This document shows, in pieces, positions 8,078 through 18,000 of a stretch of DNA of 44,684 nucleotides. The first letter of the stretch is position 1. Each line of letters opens with the position of its first letter. The notes under the pieces were generated by a model. The model ran no database searches, was not told the DNA's origin, and worked only from the letters and a program-made list of their open reading frames with translations. The stretch spans positions 1 to 44,684 of the forward strand of contig JBBSET010000032.1 of the NCBI GenBank assembly GCA_038239485.1, given 5' to 3'. The DNA comes from DASQEH01 sp038239485. Its GTDB lineage: Bacteria; Actinomycetota; Actinomycetes; Propionibacteriales; Nocardioidaceae. The position numbers were made by a program, and so were the translations under genes.

Positions 8078-9499
8078 CTAACCTTCGGCGGACTTGGCCA
8101 CCGGTGCGCCGCTGCGTGTGCGCGACCGGCTGCGGGTGCGGCGCCGGCGTTGCCCCGAGCCGGATGTCTGCTCGTCGCCCGCTAGTGAGGGGGACGCCGC
8201 GACGGCCTCGCCAGTCGGCGTGGCCGAGGGTTGGCCGGGTGTGGCCTGGCTCGACCGGATACGAGTGCGCTCACGTCCGGCGTCTCCACCGGCCCTCGCC
8301 CCGCGGTCACCCTGCGAGGAGCGCCCGCTACCGCGTGATGGTCGTGTCGATGGCTCGGTCCTCGCGACGGGCGTCGGTGGCTTCAGGCGTCCGCGTGCAC
8401 CAGCGGGGATGCCTTGGTCGTGGAAGAGGTGCTCGCTTGTGGAGTACGTCTCCTGCGGCTCGTCGTACGGCAGGTCGAGCGCCTTGTTGATGATCTTCCA
8501 CCGGGTGACGTCGGCCCAGTCGACGAAGGTGATCGCCACGCCAGAGGCACCGGCTCGTCCCGTCCGCCCGATCCGGTGGACGTAGTTCTTCTCGTCCTCG
8601 GGACAGGTGTAGTTGATGACGTGGGTGACGCCCTCGACATCGATCCCGCGGGCGGCGACGTCGGTGGCGACGAGGATCTCGACCTTGCCCTCGCGGAAGC
8701 GTGCCATGGCGCGCTCTCGTGCCACCTGGGCCATGTCGCCGTGGAGGGGCGATGCGGGGAAGCCACGGTCGATGAGGTCCTCGGCCAGCCGCTGGGCCTG
8801 CCGCTTGGTCCTGGTGAAGATGATCGTCAACCCGCGGTTGTCGGCCTGGATGATCCGGGCGATGATCTCCGGCTTGTCGAGGTCGTGTGCCTGGTAGACG
8901 AACTGCGCCGTCGCCGGTACCGTCAGCGCGTCGGTGTCGGACTCGGCTCGTACGTTGACCGGGTGGCGCATGTGCGTGCGCGCGAGGGTGACGACCTCGC
9001 CACGCATGGTCGCCGAGAAGAGCATGGTCTGGCGTAGCTCGGGAGTCTTCGAGATCAGCCGCTCCACGTCGGGCAGGAACCCGAGGTCGAGCATCTCGTC
9101 GGCTTCGTCGAGCACGAGCACCTTGACGTGGGACAGGTCGAGGACCCTGCGGGCGGCCAGGTCGAGCAAGCGACCGGGTGTGCCGACGACCACGTCGACA
9201 CCGCTGGCCAGGGCGTCAAGCTGTGGCTCGTAGGGGACGCCGCCGTACACGGTGATCGTGCGGGTGCCGCGGTGGGCGCCTGCAAGGGTGATGTCGCCGG
9301 ACACCTGCAGGGCCAGCTCGCGGGTCGGCGCAATCACCAGCGCCTGCGGCTTGCCGGGCGCGACCAGCTCGGGGAAGTCGGGGTCCTTGGGGGCGATGAT
9401 GCGCTGCAGGACCGGGATCGCGAAGGCCAGTGTCTTGCCGGTCCCGGTCCGCGCCTGGCCGATCAGGTCGGTACCCATCAGGGCGATGGGGAGCGCCAT
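8078..9499 (-). CDS. DEAD-box RNA helicase, translation start unresolved
   Basis: Core motifs are all present: RTGTGKT (I), PTRELA (Ia), VLDEADEML (II), SATM (III) and HRIGRTGRAG (VI). A basic, disordered tail rich in Arg, Ser and Gly follows, typical of RhlE/CsdA-type actinobacterial helicases (Rv3211 in the homologous block). The first standard start in frame is ATG 9499, but clear helicase sequence continues upstream: TFEELGVLPEIV and the Q motif ending in DAFPIQ lie at about 9500-9583. An in-frame TGA sits at 9608-9610, seven codons after an ATG at 9631. Either translation begins at a non-standard codon (CTG at 9589 is available) or there is a nonsense or frameshift error at the 5' end. 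It unwinds structured RNA, probably during ribosome assembly or cold stress. Confidence 0.85.
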   Translation of the reverse strand: MALPIALMGTDLIGQARTGTGKTLAFAIPVLQRIIAPKDPDFPELVAPGKPQALVIAPTRELALQVSGDITLAGAHRGTRTITVYGGVPYEPQLDALASGVDVVVGTPGRLLDLAARRVLDLSHVKVLVLDEADEMLDLGFLPDVERLISKTPELRQTMLFSATMRGEVVTLARTHMRHPVNVRAESDTDALTVPATAQFVYQAHDLDKPEIIARIIQADNRGLTIIFTRTKRQAQRLAEDLIDRGFPASPLHGDMAQVARERAMARFREGKVEILVATDVAARGIDVEGVTHVINYTCPEDEKNYVHRIGRTGRAGASGVAITFVDWADVTRWKIINKALDLPYDEPQETYSTSEHLFHDQGIPAGARGRLKPPTPVARTEPSTRPSRGSGRSSQGDRGARAGGDAGRERTRIRSSQATPGQPSATPTGEAVAASPSLAGDEQTSGSGQRRRRTRSRSRTRSGAPVAKSAEG

Positions 9500-9698
9500 C
9501 TCCTGGATGGGGAAAGCGTCGACGATACCCGCGGCGGTGAGCGCCTGGACGATTTCGGGGAGGACCCCGAGCTCTTCGAACGTGGACAGAACAAGTCTCG
9601 ATTCTTGTCAAAATGGCGCCTCGGCGGTCATCGCTGCGAGGCGTCGTCCTTTACAGTCTATCGGCAGGCGGACGGCGGAGGCGGCTACGCTTCACCTC

Positions 9699-10427
9699 AT
9701 GACCGAAGGTGTGTCCGGAGCCGGCGTCGGGGCGACTTCTCCGGGTGCTCCGGGCGCGGCGTTCGACGACCCGGAGTACCGGGTGGCGGTCGTCGATCTG
9801 CTGGGTGGTCTGGCCTACTCGGAGCTGACCGCGTTCGAGCGACTGACCGAGGATGCGACCGGAGCCCCGACGCTGTGGGACAAGGCCGCGCTGGCGTCCA
9901 TGGCCGTCGCTGAGTTCGGCCATTTCGAGCGGCTCCGGGACCGGTTGCTCGACCTGGGGGCCGACCCGTTCGCCGCGATGGAGCCCTTCCACGCCCCCGT
10001 CGACGCCTTCCACGCCCATACGGCGCCGTCGGACTGGTTCGAGAGCCTGATCAAGGCCTATGTCGGCGACGGGCTGGCGGCGGACTTCTACCGCGAGATC
10101 GCCACCTACCTCGATGCCGGTACCCGCGACCTCATCCTGGCCACGCTCGCCGACACCGGTCAGTCGCAGTTCGCCGTCGATCGGGTCCGGAAGGCGATCG
10201 AGGACAACCCGAAGATCGCCGGGCGGCTGGCGTTGTGGGCCCGCCGGCTGATGGGGGAGGCGCTGAGCCAGGCGCAACGTGTGGCCGCTGAGCGGGACGC
10301 GCTGTCGGCCCTGTTGGTGGGAGGGGTCGACCGGCCAGGGATGGATCTGGCCGCCATCGCGCGGATGTTCGCCCGGCTCACCGAGACGCATACCGCTCGG
10401 ATGGCTGCGCTGGGCCTTCAGGCCTGA
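9699..10427 (+). CDS. Ferritin-like fold protein, MiaE-like
   Basis: The 242-residue, mostly helical protein has Glu/His pairs typical of a carboxylate-bridged diiron four-helix bundle: AYSELTAFE near residue 45, VAEFGHFER near 75, and further Asp/Glu/His sites near 130 and at the C-terminus (TETHTAR). I assign it to the actinobacterial MiaE-like ferritin-fold family (the Rv3210c position in the M. tuberculosis block), related to the tRNA ms2io6A hydroxylase. Whether it acts on tRNA is not shown by sequence. It is transcribed away from the helicase, sharing a region of about 70 bases between the two starts. Confidence 0.78.
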   Translation: MTEGVSGAGVGATSPGAPGAAFDDPEYRVAVVDLLGGLAYSELTAFERLTEDATGAPTLWDKAALASMAVAEFGHFERLRDRLLDLGADPFAAMEPFHAPVDAFHAHTAPSDWFESLIKAYVGDGLAADFYREIATYLDAGTRDLILATLADTGQSQFAVDRVRKAIEDNPKIAGRLALWARRLMGEALSQAQRVAAERDALSALLVGGVDRPGMDLAAIARMFARLTETHTARMAALGLQA

Positions 10428-10491
10428 GCCGGCGGTCGGGCTCGGTGGCTCAGCCGCCTCCGTCAGTGAGCGCACGCTCAGGCGACTCAGC

Positions 10492-10719
10492 TCAGCTGGC
10501 GGCGAAGCCCATCTTGCGGCCGCTGGCGCCGACGACCTCGACGTAGGCGAGCTTCTGCGCGGGTACGTAGACGGTGCGACCCTTGTCGTCGGTCAGGACG
10601 AGCAGGCCGTCGTCGTCTGCCAACGCTTTGTTGACGGCTTTCAGCACATCGTCGGCGCTCTGGCTGGATTCGAGGCTGAGCTCGCGGTTGGCGTGCGTCA
10701 CGCCGATCTTGACCTCCAC
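10492..10719 (-). CDS. DUF3107 family small protein
   Basis: A 75-residue protein beginning MEVKIGVTHANRELSLES and ending with GRKMGFAAS. It matches the actinobacterial DUF3107 family (Rv3208A/TB9.4 in M. tuberculosis), which has no assigned function. The predicted fold is a short beta-rich domain with a central acidic ADDDGL turn and a following DDKGRTVYVPA strand. It lies just downstream of the TetR gene on the same strand, an order that is also conserved in mycobacteria. It converges with the ferritin-like gene. Confidence 0.88.
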   Translation of the reverse strand: MEVKIGVTHANRELSLESSQSADDVLKAVNKALADDDGLLVLTDDKGRTVYVPAQKLAYVEVVGASGRKMGFAAS

Positions 10720-10786
10720 GGTGAATCCTTCCAGCGTCTGTCGACAGGGGCAGAGGCAAGCCTAGCGAGCCGTTGGTAACCGACAA

Positions 10787-11407
10787 TCACTCCTGCCGCG
10801 GGAAGCCTCGGATTCCGCGCCAGGCAAGGCTCGAGATGAGGTGGATCGCCTGGTCCTGCGGCAGCTCGCCCTCGGTGGCGAGCCAGAAGCGGGCACTCAC
10901 CTGGCTCATACCGACCAGTGCCACGGCCAGCAGTCGCGACGCCTCGGGCGGGAATCCCGTGTCGTCTGCGATCACCTCGGCGATCGCCTCGGCGCAGGCG
11001 ACCGTGACGCGGTCGACCCGCTCGCGGACCGCCGGCTCACTTGTGAGATCAGACTCGAAGACCAGCCGGAAGGCGCCGCCCGGATCGGCGACATAGGTGT
11101 AGAAGGCCTCGGTCGTGGCCGCGACTCGCGCTTTGTTGTCGTCGGTACTCGCCAACGCGGCTCGCACCCCCTGGATGACCTGGTCGCACGCCGTATCCAG
11201 CAAGGCGAGGTACAGGTCGAGCTTGCCGGGGAAGTGTTGGTAGAGAACGGGTTTCGAGACCCCGGCCCGCTCCGCGATATCGTCCATCGCGGCCGCGTGA
11301 TAGCCGTGGACGACGAACACGTCGAGCGCCGACTCCAGTAGCTGGGCCCTGCGCTCCTTGCGCGGCAGCCGGGCGCCGCGTGCGCGTTCGCCGGCGTGCG
11401 TGGTCAC
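10787..11407 (-). CDS. TetR family transcriptional regulator
   Basis: A 206-residue TetR protein with GTG start. The N-terminal helix-turn-helix spans about residues 22-65, with MDDIAERAGVSKPVLYQHF as the recognition part; the C-terminal ligand domain runs to residue 206. It matches the Rv3208 position in the conserved block. The ligand and operator are unknown. The likely first target is its own operon with the DUF3107 gene, 67 bases downstream. The N-terminal extension is basic (RARGARLPRKERR), which may contact DNA. Confidence 0.9.
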   Translation of the reverse strand: MTTHAGERARGARLPRKERRAQLLESALDVFVVHGYHAAAMDDIAERAGVSKPVLYQHFPGKLDLYLALLDTACDQVIQGVRAALASTDDNKARVAATTEAFYTYVADPGGAFRLVFESDLTSEPAVRERVDRVTVACAEAIAEVIADDTGFPPEASRLLAVALVGMSQVSARFWLATEGELPQDQAIHLISSLAWRGIRGFPRQE

Positions 11408-11493
11408 CAGCGCATCCTATCGGCGAGGCCAGTTGGGCGACCGGATCCTGAAACGGACCGCCAGGGCGGGTGCAGGGTGCGGGATGGGCCAGG

Positions 11494-12396
11494 CTACGGA
11501 AGTGAGGCGGCGTGCTCGTGAATATCGGCGAACAGGTCGCCGTCCTTGCCCAGCCGGTCGACCACGTCGCTCGCCGTGAAGACCAGGTCAGCCGCCTCTG
11601 AGGCGTCGGCTACCTCGTCCCACGAGATCGGTGTGGAGATGGTCGGCCGGGCGATCCCGCGAAGCGAGTACGGCGCGATCGTTGTCTTGGCGGCGCTGTT
11701 CTGGCTCCAGTCGATGAACACCTTGTTCGTGCGCGCCCGCTTGTCCATCGAGGACAGCACCAAGTCGGGCAGGGCCTTCTCGAGCCGGTCGGCCAGCCTC
11801 TTCGCGTACGCGGACGTCTCGGTCGACGGTGCCGGTGCGATCGGCACATAGAGCTGCGCGCCCTTGTTTCCCGACGTCTTCGCGTATGCCGTCAGTCCGT
11901 CGGACTCGAGGATGTGGCGTAGTGCCAACGCGACGTTGCAGCAGTCGATGATGTCGGCGGGCGGACCCGGGTCAAGGTCGAAGACAACCAGGTCGGCGTG
12001 CTGGGGGGTGCCGTCGGCGTCGACCTTCCACTGTGGGACGTGCATCTCCAGAGCGGCGAGGTTCGCGAGCCAGACGAGGGTCGCGAGCGAGTCGGCCACG
12101 ACGTACTCCACACCGTCGTCGCCGTGCTCAGCCATGAACGAGGTCCGGACGAAGGTCGGGGTACCTCGGGGGCTGTTCTTCTCGAAGAAGGACGGGGAGG
12201 CTGTGCCGTTCGGCCACCGCTTGCGGGTGAGAAGCCGGTCTGCGAGGTGGACGAGGATGGTCTCGGCGACCGCGACGTAGTAGTCGATCACCTCGCCCTT
12301 GGTGAAGCCCACCTCGGGGTACAGCACCTTCTCGAGGTTGCTCAGCGACAGCGTCTGGCCACCGACGTCGACCGTGACCTTGCCGCCCTTCGCCAT
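11494..12396 (-). CDS. LigD-type DNA polymerase domain (PolDom/archaeo-eukaryotic primase), stand-alone
   Basis: The 300-residue protein begins at ATG 12396 (MAKGGKVTVDVGGQ), with NLEKVLYP near residue 19, the catalytic FDLDPGPP motif near residue 137 (two metal-binding Asp), TSGNKGAQLYVP near 170 and SLRGIARPTISTPI near 254. This is the polymerase module of bacterial NHEJ LigD as a separate protein, without ligase or phosphoesterase domains. Such proteins add ribonucleotides or deoxynucleotides at DNA ends or gaps. No ku or ligase gene is in the window. Starts upstream of 12396 are possible but add no conserved sequence. Confidence 0.88.
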   Translation of the reverse strand: MAKGGKVTVDVGGQTLSLSNLEKVLYPEVGFTKGEVIDYYVAVAETILVHLADRLLTRKRWPNGTASPSFFEKNSPRGTPTFVRTSFMAEHGDDGVEYVVADSLATLVWLANLAALEMHVPQWKVDADGTPQHADLVVFDLDPGPPADIIDCCNVALALRHILESDGLTAYAKTSGNKGAQLYVPIAPAPSTETSAYAKRLADRLEKALPDLVLSSMDKRARTNKVFIDWSQNSAAKTTIAPYSLRGIARPTISTPISWDEVADASEAADLVFTASDVVDRLGKDGDLFADIHEHAASLP

Positions 12397-12564
12397 GCCG
12401 GACACCTTATGCCGCGATGTGGTCCACATACCGGACACACCGCCGGAGGCTGCGGGCACCGACCAGGGAACATGGAGGGGCCGCTGATGGTTGTAGAGGG
12501 GGCGCCGCGACGTTTACCAGCGTGCGTGCGCAACGATCTGTAAGTCTGAGACGAGGAGACGTCC

Positions 12565-13755
12565 GTGCCACTGCCGCCGCTGGTGGATCCAGCCGATGAG
12601 CTGACGATCGACGAGGTACGCCGCTACAGCCGGCACCTGATCATCCCCGATGTGGGGATGACCGGGCAGAAGCGACTGAAGAACGCCAAGGTCCTGGTCA
12701 TCGGGGCCGGCGGACTGGGCAGCCCGGCGCTGCTGTATCTTGCGGCGGCCGGCGTCGGCACCCTCGGCATCGTCGAGTTCGACGAGGTGGACGAGTCCAA
12801 CCTGCAGCGCCAGATCATCCATGGCCAGAGCGACATCGGGAAGTCGAAGGCGATCTCCGCCCAGGAGTCGCTGGCCGAGACCAACCCCCTCGTCAACGTC
12901 GTCGTCCACAACGAGCGCCTCGACAACGACAACGTGATGGAGATCTTCGCCGACTACGACCTGATCGTCGACGGCACGGACAACTTCGCCACCCGCTACC
13001 TGGTCAACGACGCCGCGGTCCTGCTCGGGAAGCCGTACGTCTGGGGCTCGATCTACCGTTTCGACGGCCAGGCGTCGGTCTTCTGGGCCGAGAACGGCCC
13101 GTGCTACCGCTGCCTCTACCCCGAGCCGCCCCCGCCGGGGATGGTGCCGTCCTGCGCCGAGGGCGGCGTGCTCGGCGTGCTGTGCGCCTCGATCGGGGCG
13201 ATCCAGGTCAACGAGTCGATCAAGCTGCTGACCGGTATCGGTGAGCCGCTGCTCGGCAAGCTGATGATCTACGACGCCCTCGAGATGGAGTACCGCAAGC
13301 TGTCCGTCCGCAAGGACCCCGACTGCGCGATCTGCGGCGAGAACCGGACCGTCACCGAGCTGATCGACTACGAGGCGTTCTGCGGCGCGATCAGCGACGA
13401 GGCCGCCGAGGCTGCTGCCGGGTCGACGATCAGCGTCTCGACGCTCGAGCACTGGATCAAGGAGCGCGACAACGCCGAGCGCGACTTCCTGCTCGTCGAT
13501 GTCCGCGAGCCCAATGAGTACGAGATCAACAAGATCCCCGGCTCGGTGCTGATCCCCAAAGGCGACTTCCTGACGGGAGCGGCGCTCGAGCAGCTGCCGC
13601 AGGACAAGCCCGTGGTGCTCTACTGCAAGACCGGTGTGCGCTCCGCGGAGTCGCTCGCGGTTCTCAAGGGCGCCGGCTTCGCCGACTCGGTGCATGTCGG
13701 TGGCGGTGTCTCCGCGTGGGTCAACCAGATCGACCCCTCGCAGCCGTCGTACTAG
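12565..13755 (+). CDS. moeZ: Adenylyltransferase/sulfurtransferase MoeZ (E1-like plus rhodanese)
   Basis: A 396-residue protein starting with GTG at 12565 behind a GAGGAGA ribosome site. Residues 1-270 are the ThiF/MoeB adenylylation domain: nucleotide-binding GAGGLGS near residue 50, RQIIHG near 88, and zinc-binding CYRC and CAIC pairs. The C-terminal rhodanese domain (about 290-396) has the persulfide Cys in YCKTGVRS. MoeZ activates the C-terminal glycine of small sulfur carriers such as MoaD, CysO or ThiS by adenylation and then transfers sulfur. It probably serves molybdopterin synthase, whose MoaE subunit is encoded at 32.7 kb. The gene after it starts only a few bases downstream. Confidence 0.92.
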   Translation: MPLPPLVDPADELTIDEVRRYSRHLIIPDVGMTGQKRLKNAKVLVIGAGGLGSPALLYLAAAGVGTLGIVEFDEVDESNLQRQIIHGQSDIGKSKAISAQESLAETNPLVNVVVHNERLDNDNVMEIFADYDLIVDGTDNFATRYLVNDAAVLLGKPYVWGSIYRFDGQASVFWAENGPCYRCLYPEPPPPGMVPSCAEGGVLGVLCASIGAIQVNESIKLLTGIGEPLLGKLMIYDALEMEYRKLSVRKDPDCAICGENRTVTELIDYEAFCGAISDEAAEAAAGSTISVSTLEHWIKERDNAERDFLLVDVREPNEYEINKIPGSVLIPKGDFLTGAALEQLPQDKPVVLYCKTGVRSAESLAVLKGAGFADSVHVGGGVSAWVNQIDPSQPSY

Positions 13756-13764
13756 CGGTTGGCC

Positions 13765-14598
13765 GTGCGGGCGCCGACGATCGGTGCGGTGAGGGCGTTC
13801 CGCGTCAACGAGCGGGCGCTGCTACCGCTGCGAGGCGGGCAGGAGGTGGCGTGGTACGACGGCCGGCTGGTGCTGAAGCCGGTGAGCTTTCCGCCTGAGC
13901 ACGCCTGGGTATGTGACGTGTACGCCGGCTGGACCGCGTCCGACGTGGTGCGCGTCCCGCAGCCTGTCGAGTCGCTGTACGACGGCTCATGGGTCGCCGA
14001 GGGCTGGGGAGCGCATGTCTTCCTGCCTGGTCGCAATGCCGATCTCGCGAGCGAGCTGGCTGTGGTACGAGAAGCGAGCGACACCTTCCACAGCTACGTA
14101 TCGGGACTGCCGCGGCCGGCGTTCATGGATGAGCGCGACGATCCGTGGAGCTTCGGCGACAAGGTGTCCTTCGAGGCGGTCGAACCAGAGGGAGACGCTG
14201 AGACCCTGGGCCTGATCGCGACGCTGCATGCGGCGATGCGACCGATCGGTGCGCGGGACCAGGTGATCCATGGCGACATCCTGACCAATGTCTTGGTCGA
14301 ACGCCGGATGTCGCCCGCGGTGATCGACTGGCCGCCCTACTTCCGGCCGCTCGGTCTCGCCAACGCCATCGCAGCCACCGACGCGGTCACCTTCCACGGC
14401 GCCCCGGTGTCCCTCTTCGACGACTGGGCCGGTCCTGATGACTGGGAACAGCTGCTCGTACGCGCCCTGCTCTACCGGCTTGGCACGACCGGCTGGTTCG
14501 CGGCCAGGGGCCGCCTGAGGGGACCACTTCGCACGCATCTCGCGGCGGTCCGCGATGTTGTCGACGCCGTCGTGGCCCGGTCTGAGCCTCGTCGATGA
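13765..14598 (+). CDS. TIGR02569 family protein (kinase-fold-like, unknown function)
   Basis: A protein of about 277 residues. Start GTG 13765 is chosen; a TTG at 13759 is equally possible and neither has a clear ribosome site, which fits coupling to moeZ just upstream. A phosphotransferase-like segment QVIHGDILTNVLV near residue 170 followed by VIDWPPYFRP resembles the HGD and D motifs of aminoglycoside phosphotransferase/choline kinase folds. I recognise the family as the actinobacterial TIGR02569 group (Rv3205c region of M. tuberculosis). No substrate is known to me. The stop overlaps the next start (ATGA). Confidence 0.75.
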   Translation: MRAPTIGAVRAFRVNERALLPLRGGQEVAWYDGRLVLKPVSFPPEHAWVCDVYAGWTASDVVRVPQPVESLYDGSWVAEGWGAHVFLPGRNADLASELAVVREASDTFHSYVSGLPRPAFMDERDDPWSFGDKVSFEAVEPEGDAETLGLIATLHAAMRPIGARDQVIHGDILTNVLVERRMSPAVIDWPPYFRPLGLANAIAATDAVTFHGAPVSLFDDWAGPDDWEQLLVRALLYRLGTTGWFAARGRLRGPLRTHLAAVRDVVDAVVARSEPRR

Positions 14599-14942
14599 CG
14601 AGCCCAGCGGAGCGTGAGGAGTACGTCGAGGCCGTGCTGAGTCTCGTCGAGCAGGTCCCGGCCGGGCGAGCGACGACCTACGGTGCGATCGCCGATGCTG
14701 TCGGGCGGGGAGGTCCGAGGCAGGTGGGACGGGTGCTGGCAGTCGACGGTGGGGGCGTCCCCTGGTGGCGGGTCGTCCGTGCCGACGGCAGTCTGCCGCC
14801 CTCGCACCAGGCTGAGGCCGTCGCGCGCTACCGCGCCGAGTCGATGCCGTTGCGAGGGTCGATGGACGACGCCGCCGCGCTGCGCATAGACCTGAGCCGA
14901 GCGATGTGGACACCCCACGACGAGCTGGATCCGCGCGACTGA
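14595..14942 (+). CDS. Alkyltransferase-like protein (MGMT homologue lacking the acceptor Cys)
   Basis: The 115-residue protein has the MGMT DNA-binding helix (TTYGAIADAVGRGGPRQVGR, residues 25-45), but where MGMT has PCHRV it has PWWRVVRADG, so Trp replaces the alkyl-acceptor Cys. Proteins of this type (ATL) bind O6-alkylguanine without repairing it and hand the lesion to nucleotide excision repair. Length and start fit the ATL family, and a similar gene occupies this place in mycobacteria (Rv3204). It overlaps the TIGR02569 stop by four bases, and the adnA gene starts 76 bases later. Confidence 0.88.
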   Translation: MTSPAEREEYVEAVLSLVEQVPAGRATTYGAIADAVGRGGPRQVGRVLAVDGGGVPWWRVVRADGSLPPSHQAEAVARYRAESMPLRGSMDDAAALRIDLSRAMWTPHDELDPRD

Positions 14943-15018
14943 CGGATGCTCGCTCGCCGACCGCAACCGGCCGCGTTGCCTCCCGAGTTTTGTCGGGGGG
15001 TTCTGATGGGATGGCTGT

Positions 15019-18000
15019 ATGTCGACGACCTACCGCCTGGAGCAGTCGGCGCGCTCGCTGGAGTCCGCGCCCGACCTCGATCGAGCCCAGCGTGCCGTCG
15101 TCGACCACGTCGGAGGGCCTCTGCTCGTGCTGGCCGGGCCGGGCACGGGCAAGACGACCACGCTTGTCGAGTCCGTCGTCGATCGGGTCGAGCACCGAGG
15201 TCTCGACCCCGATGCGGTGCTGGTTCTGACATTCAGCCGCAGGGCCGCCGACGATCTGCGCCAGCGCGTGATGCGCCGCCTCGGCCGCACCAGCTCGACT
15301 CCGATGAGCTCGACTTTCCACTCCTTCTGCTACGCCCTGCTTCGTCGCTGGCAGCCTGCTGACCTCTATGCGGCGCCGATGCGGCTGCTGAGCGCCCCCG
15401 AGCAGGACGTTCGGCTGCGCGACCTGCTCAGGTACTCGCCCGACAGCGACATCGCCGGCTGGCCGGGCGAGCTCGACCGGGCAGTTCGCACGCGTGGGTT
15501 CGCGCGTGAGGTCCACGCCGTGCTGTCGAGAGCACGTGAGCTCGGCATGGAGCCGCGCGACCTGGCCAGGGTCGGCGAGCAGGCGGGGCGGCAGGTGTGG
15601 GCAGCGGCCGGGGCGTTCATGGAGGAGTACCTCACCGTCCTCGACTTCGAGGGCGCGATCGACTACTCCGAGCTGATCCATCGGGCGGTGCTGCTGGCGG
15701 AGTCACCCGAGGTCCAGGCGTCGCTGCGTCGGCAGTTCAGGGCGGTCTTCGTCGACGAGTACCAAGACACCGACCCGAGCCAGGTCAGATTGCTGCGGGC
15801 ACTTGCCGGCGATGGTCGCGACCTCACCGTCGTCGGCGATCCCGACCAGAGCATCTACGCCTTCCGAGGGGCTGACGTGCGGGGGATCCTGGAGTTTCCC
15901 GACCAGTTCAGGCGGGCCGACGGGCGTGCTGGCGACGTCGTCGCCCTCGGTACGACGCGGCGGTTCGGGTGGCGGCTGCTGGCCGCATCGCGACGCATCG
16001 CCGCGGGCATCGGCATCAACGGGTCGATCGATCGCCGGCTCTTCGAAGCCTTCCGCAACCCCGTCGCGGAAGCCGGCGATGTCGGTGGCGGCACTGTCGA
16101 CGTCTTCACCTTCTCGTCGAGCGGGGCGGAGACGGACCACATCGCCGACCTGCTTCGGCGCTCTCATCTGGAGGACGGCGTCCCCTGGGGCCAGATGGCG
16201 GTGCTTGTCCGGTCGGGGGTGACCACGATTCCGGGCCTTCGGCGAGCGCTGGTGGCCGGGGGGGTGCCGGTCGAGGTGGCGGCTGACGAGCTTCCCCTTC
16301 GAGCGGAGCCGGCGGTCCAGCCCCTGCTCACAGCATTGCGCGGCGCTCTCGACGTTACCGCGATCACGCCCGAGACCGCTCACCAGCTCCTGCTGTCGCC
16401 CCTTGTCGACCTCGATGCTGCCGAGCTCCGACGGCTAGGGCGGCTGCTGCGCCGCCGTGACCGAGACAGCGGGTATGGCGAGCAGATGGTCGAGCAGGAT
16501 GCACCAGACGGGCGCCCTCGTCCTCGCGACGACGTGGCGGCCGGCGAGCCCGGACGGGTCGAGCCTGGCCAGCGAGTCAGCCGGCTGCCCCGGTCGTCTG
16601 CTGAGTTGCTTCGACTCGCCCTGGTCGAGCCCGGCTTCCTTACCGGCATCGACGAGGCACTCGCGCGCGGACCGAGACGGCTGGCCGGGCTGCTGGCCAA
16701 GGCCCACCGGCTGCTCGCGGACGGCGGCGCGGCCGAGCAGGCGCTGTGGATCCTCTGGGCCGGCACCAGCTGGCCGAGGCGGCTGCGCCGCCAGGTCGAG
16801 CGGGGCGCCGTCGCGGCTCGGGCCGCGCATCGTGACCTCGACGCGATGTGTGCGCTGTTCGAGGTCGCCGCCCGCGCGGAGGAGCAGCACGACCACACCG
16901 GGGCGCTGGTGTTCCTCGACGAGGTCGAGGCGCAGCAGATACCTGCTGACACGCTGGCCGACCGCGGCGTGCGCGGCGATGCTGTTCGCGTGCTCACCGC
17001 GCATCGGTCCAAGGGGCTGGAATGGCGGGTGGTCGTGGTCGCCGGCGTCCAGGAAGGCAGCTGGCCGGATGTCCGTCGCCGCGGCTCGCTCCTCCAGGCC
17101 GACCGGTTGGGTAGGGACGGACTGGTCGAGCCCGTCAGCACGGCCGCGATGCTTGCAGAGGAGCGACGCCTCTTCTACGTCGCCGTGACGCGCGCGAGGG
17201 AGCGGCTCGTTGTCACCGCAGTGGCCTCGCCAGAAGCCGACGGCGACCAACCGTCCCGCCTGCTCGGGGATCTCGGTCTGCCCATCGTCCGGCGGTCAGG
17301 TCGCCCGTCCCGCCAGCTGACGCTGCCAGGGGTGGTGGCTGAGCTTCGGCGGGTCGCGTCCGACGCCAACCTGTCCAAGGCCCTTCGTGGCGCGGCGGCA
17401 GCGCGCCTGGCGGCTCTTGCCGACGACGAGGTCGCGGGCCAGCCCGTCGCCGCTAGTGCCGACCCCGCGACCTGGTGGGGCCTGCGAGACCGCACCGACA
17501 CTGCCATACCTGTCCGCCCTCCTGACGAGCCGCTAGGCCTTTCGGCGAGTGCTCTCGGCGGGATCCTCGACTGCCCGCTCAGGTGGTTCTTGTCCCGTGA
17601 GGCCGCGGGGGAGTCGGCTCGGGGTACGTCACTCGGTTTCGGCAGTGTGATCCACGCCCTCGCAGACCACATGGGCAAGAGCGGTGCGGTCAGCGTCGAG
17701 GAGCTGCGGGAGCTGCTCGACTCGGTCTGGGACCAGCTCGACTTCGACAGCCCGTGGATCGCTGACCGAGAGCGGATCGAGGCCGACAAGGTCATCGAGC
17801 GGTTCGCGAGATGGCACCAAGGCCGACCCGGCCGCACTTACCTGGCCTCGGAAGTGCCGTTCTCGGTCGAGGTCGCACTCCCCGACGGCGACGTCGTCAG
17901 TCTGCGCGGCAAGGTCGACCGCGTCGAGCGCGACACCGACGGAAACGTCGTGGTCGTCGACTTCAAGACCAGCAAGAACCCGCCGAGCAACGCCGCCGTG

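Noticed and set aside
13987..15681. 564-codon open frame on the minus strand
   Set aside because: It runs across three forward genes (TIGR02569, alkyltransferase-like, adnA) with clear domains; composition is typical antisense shadow.
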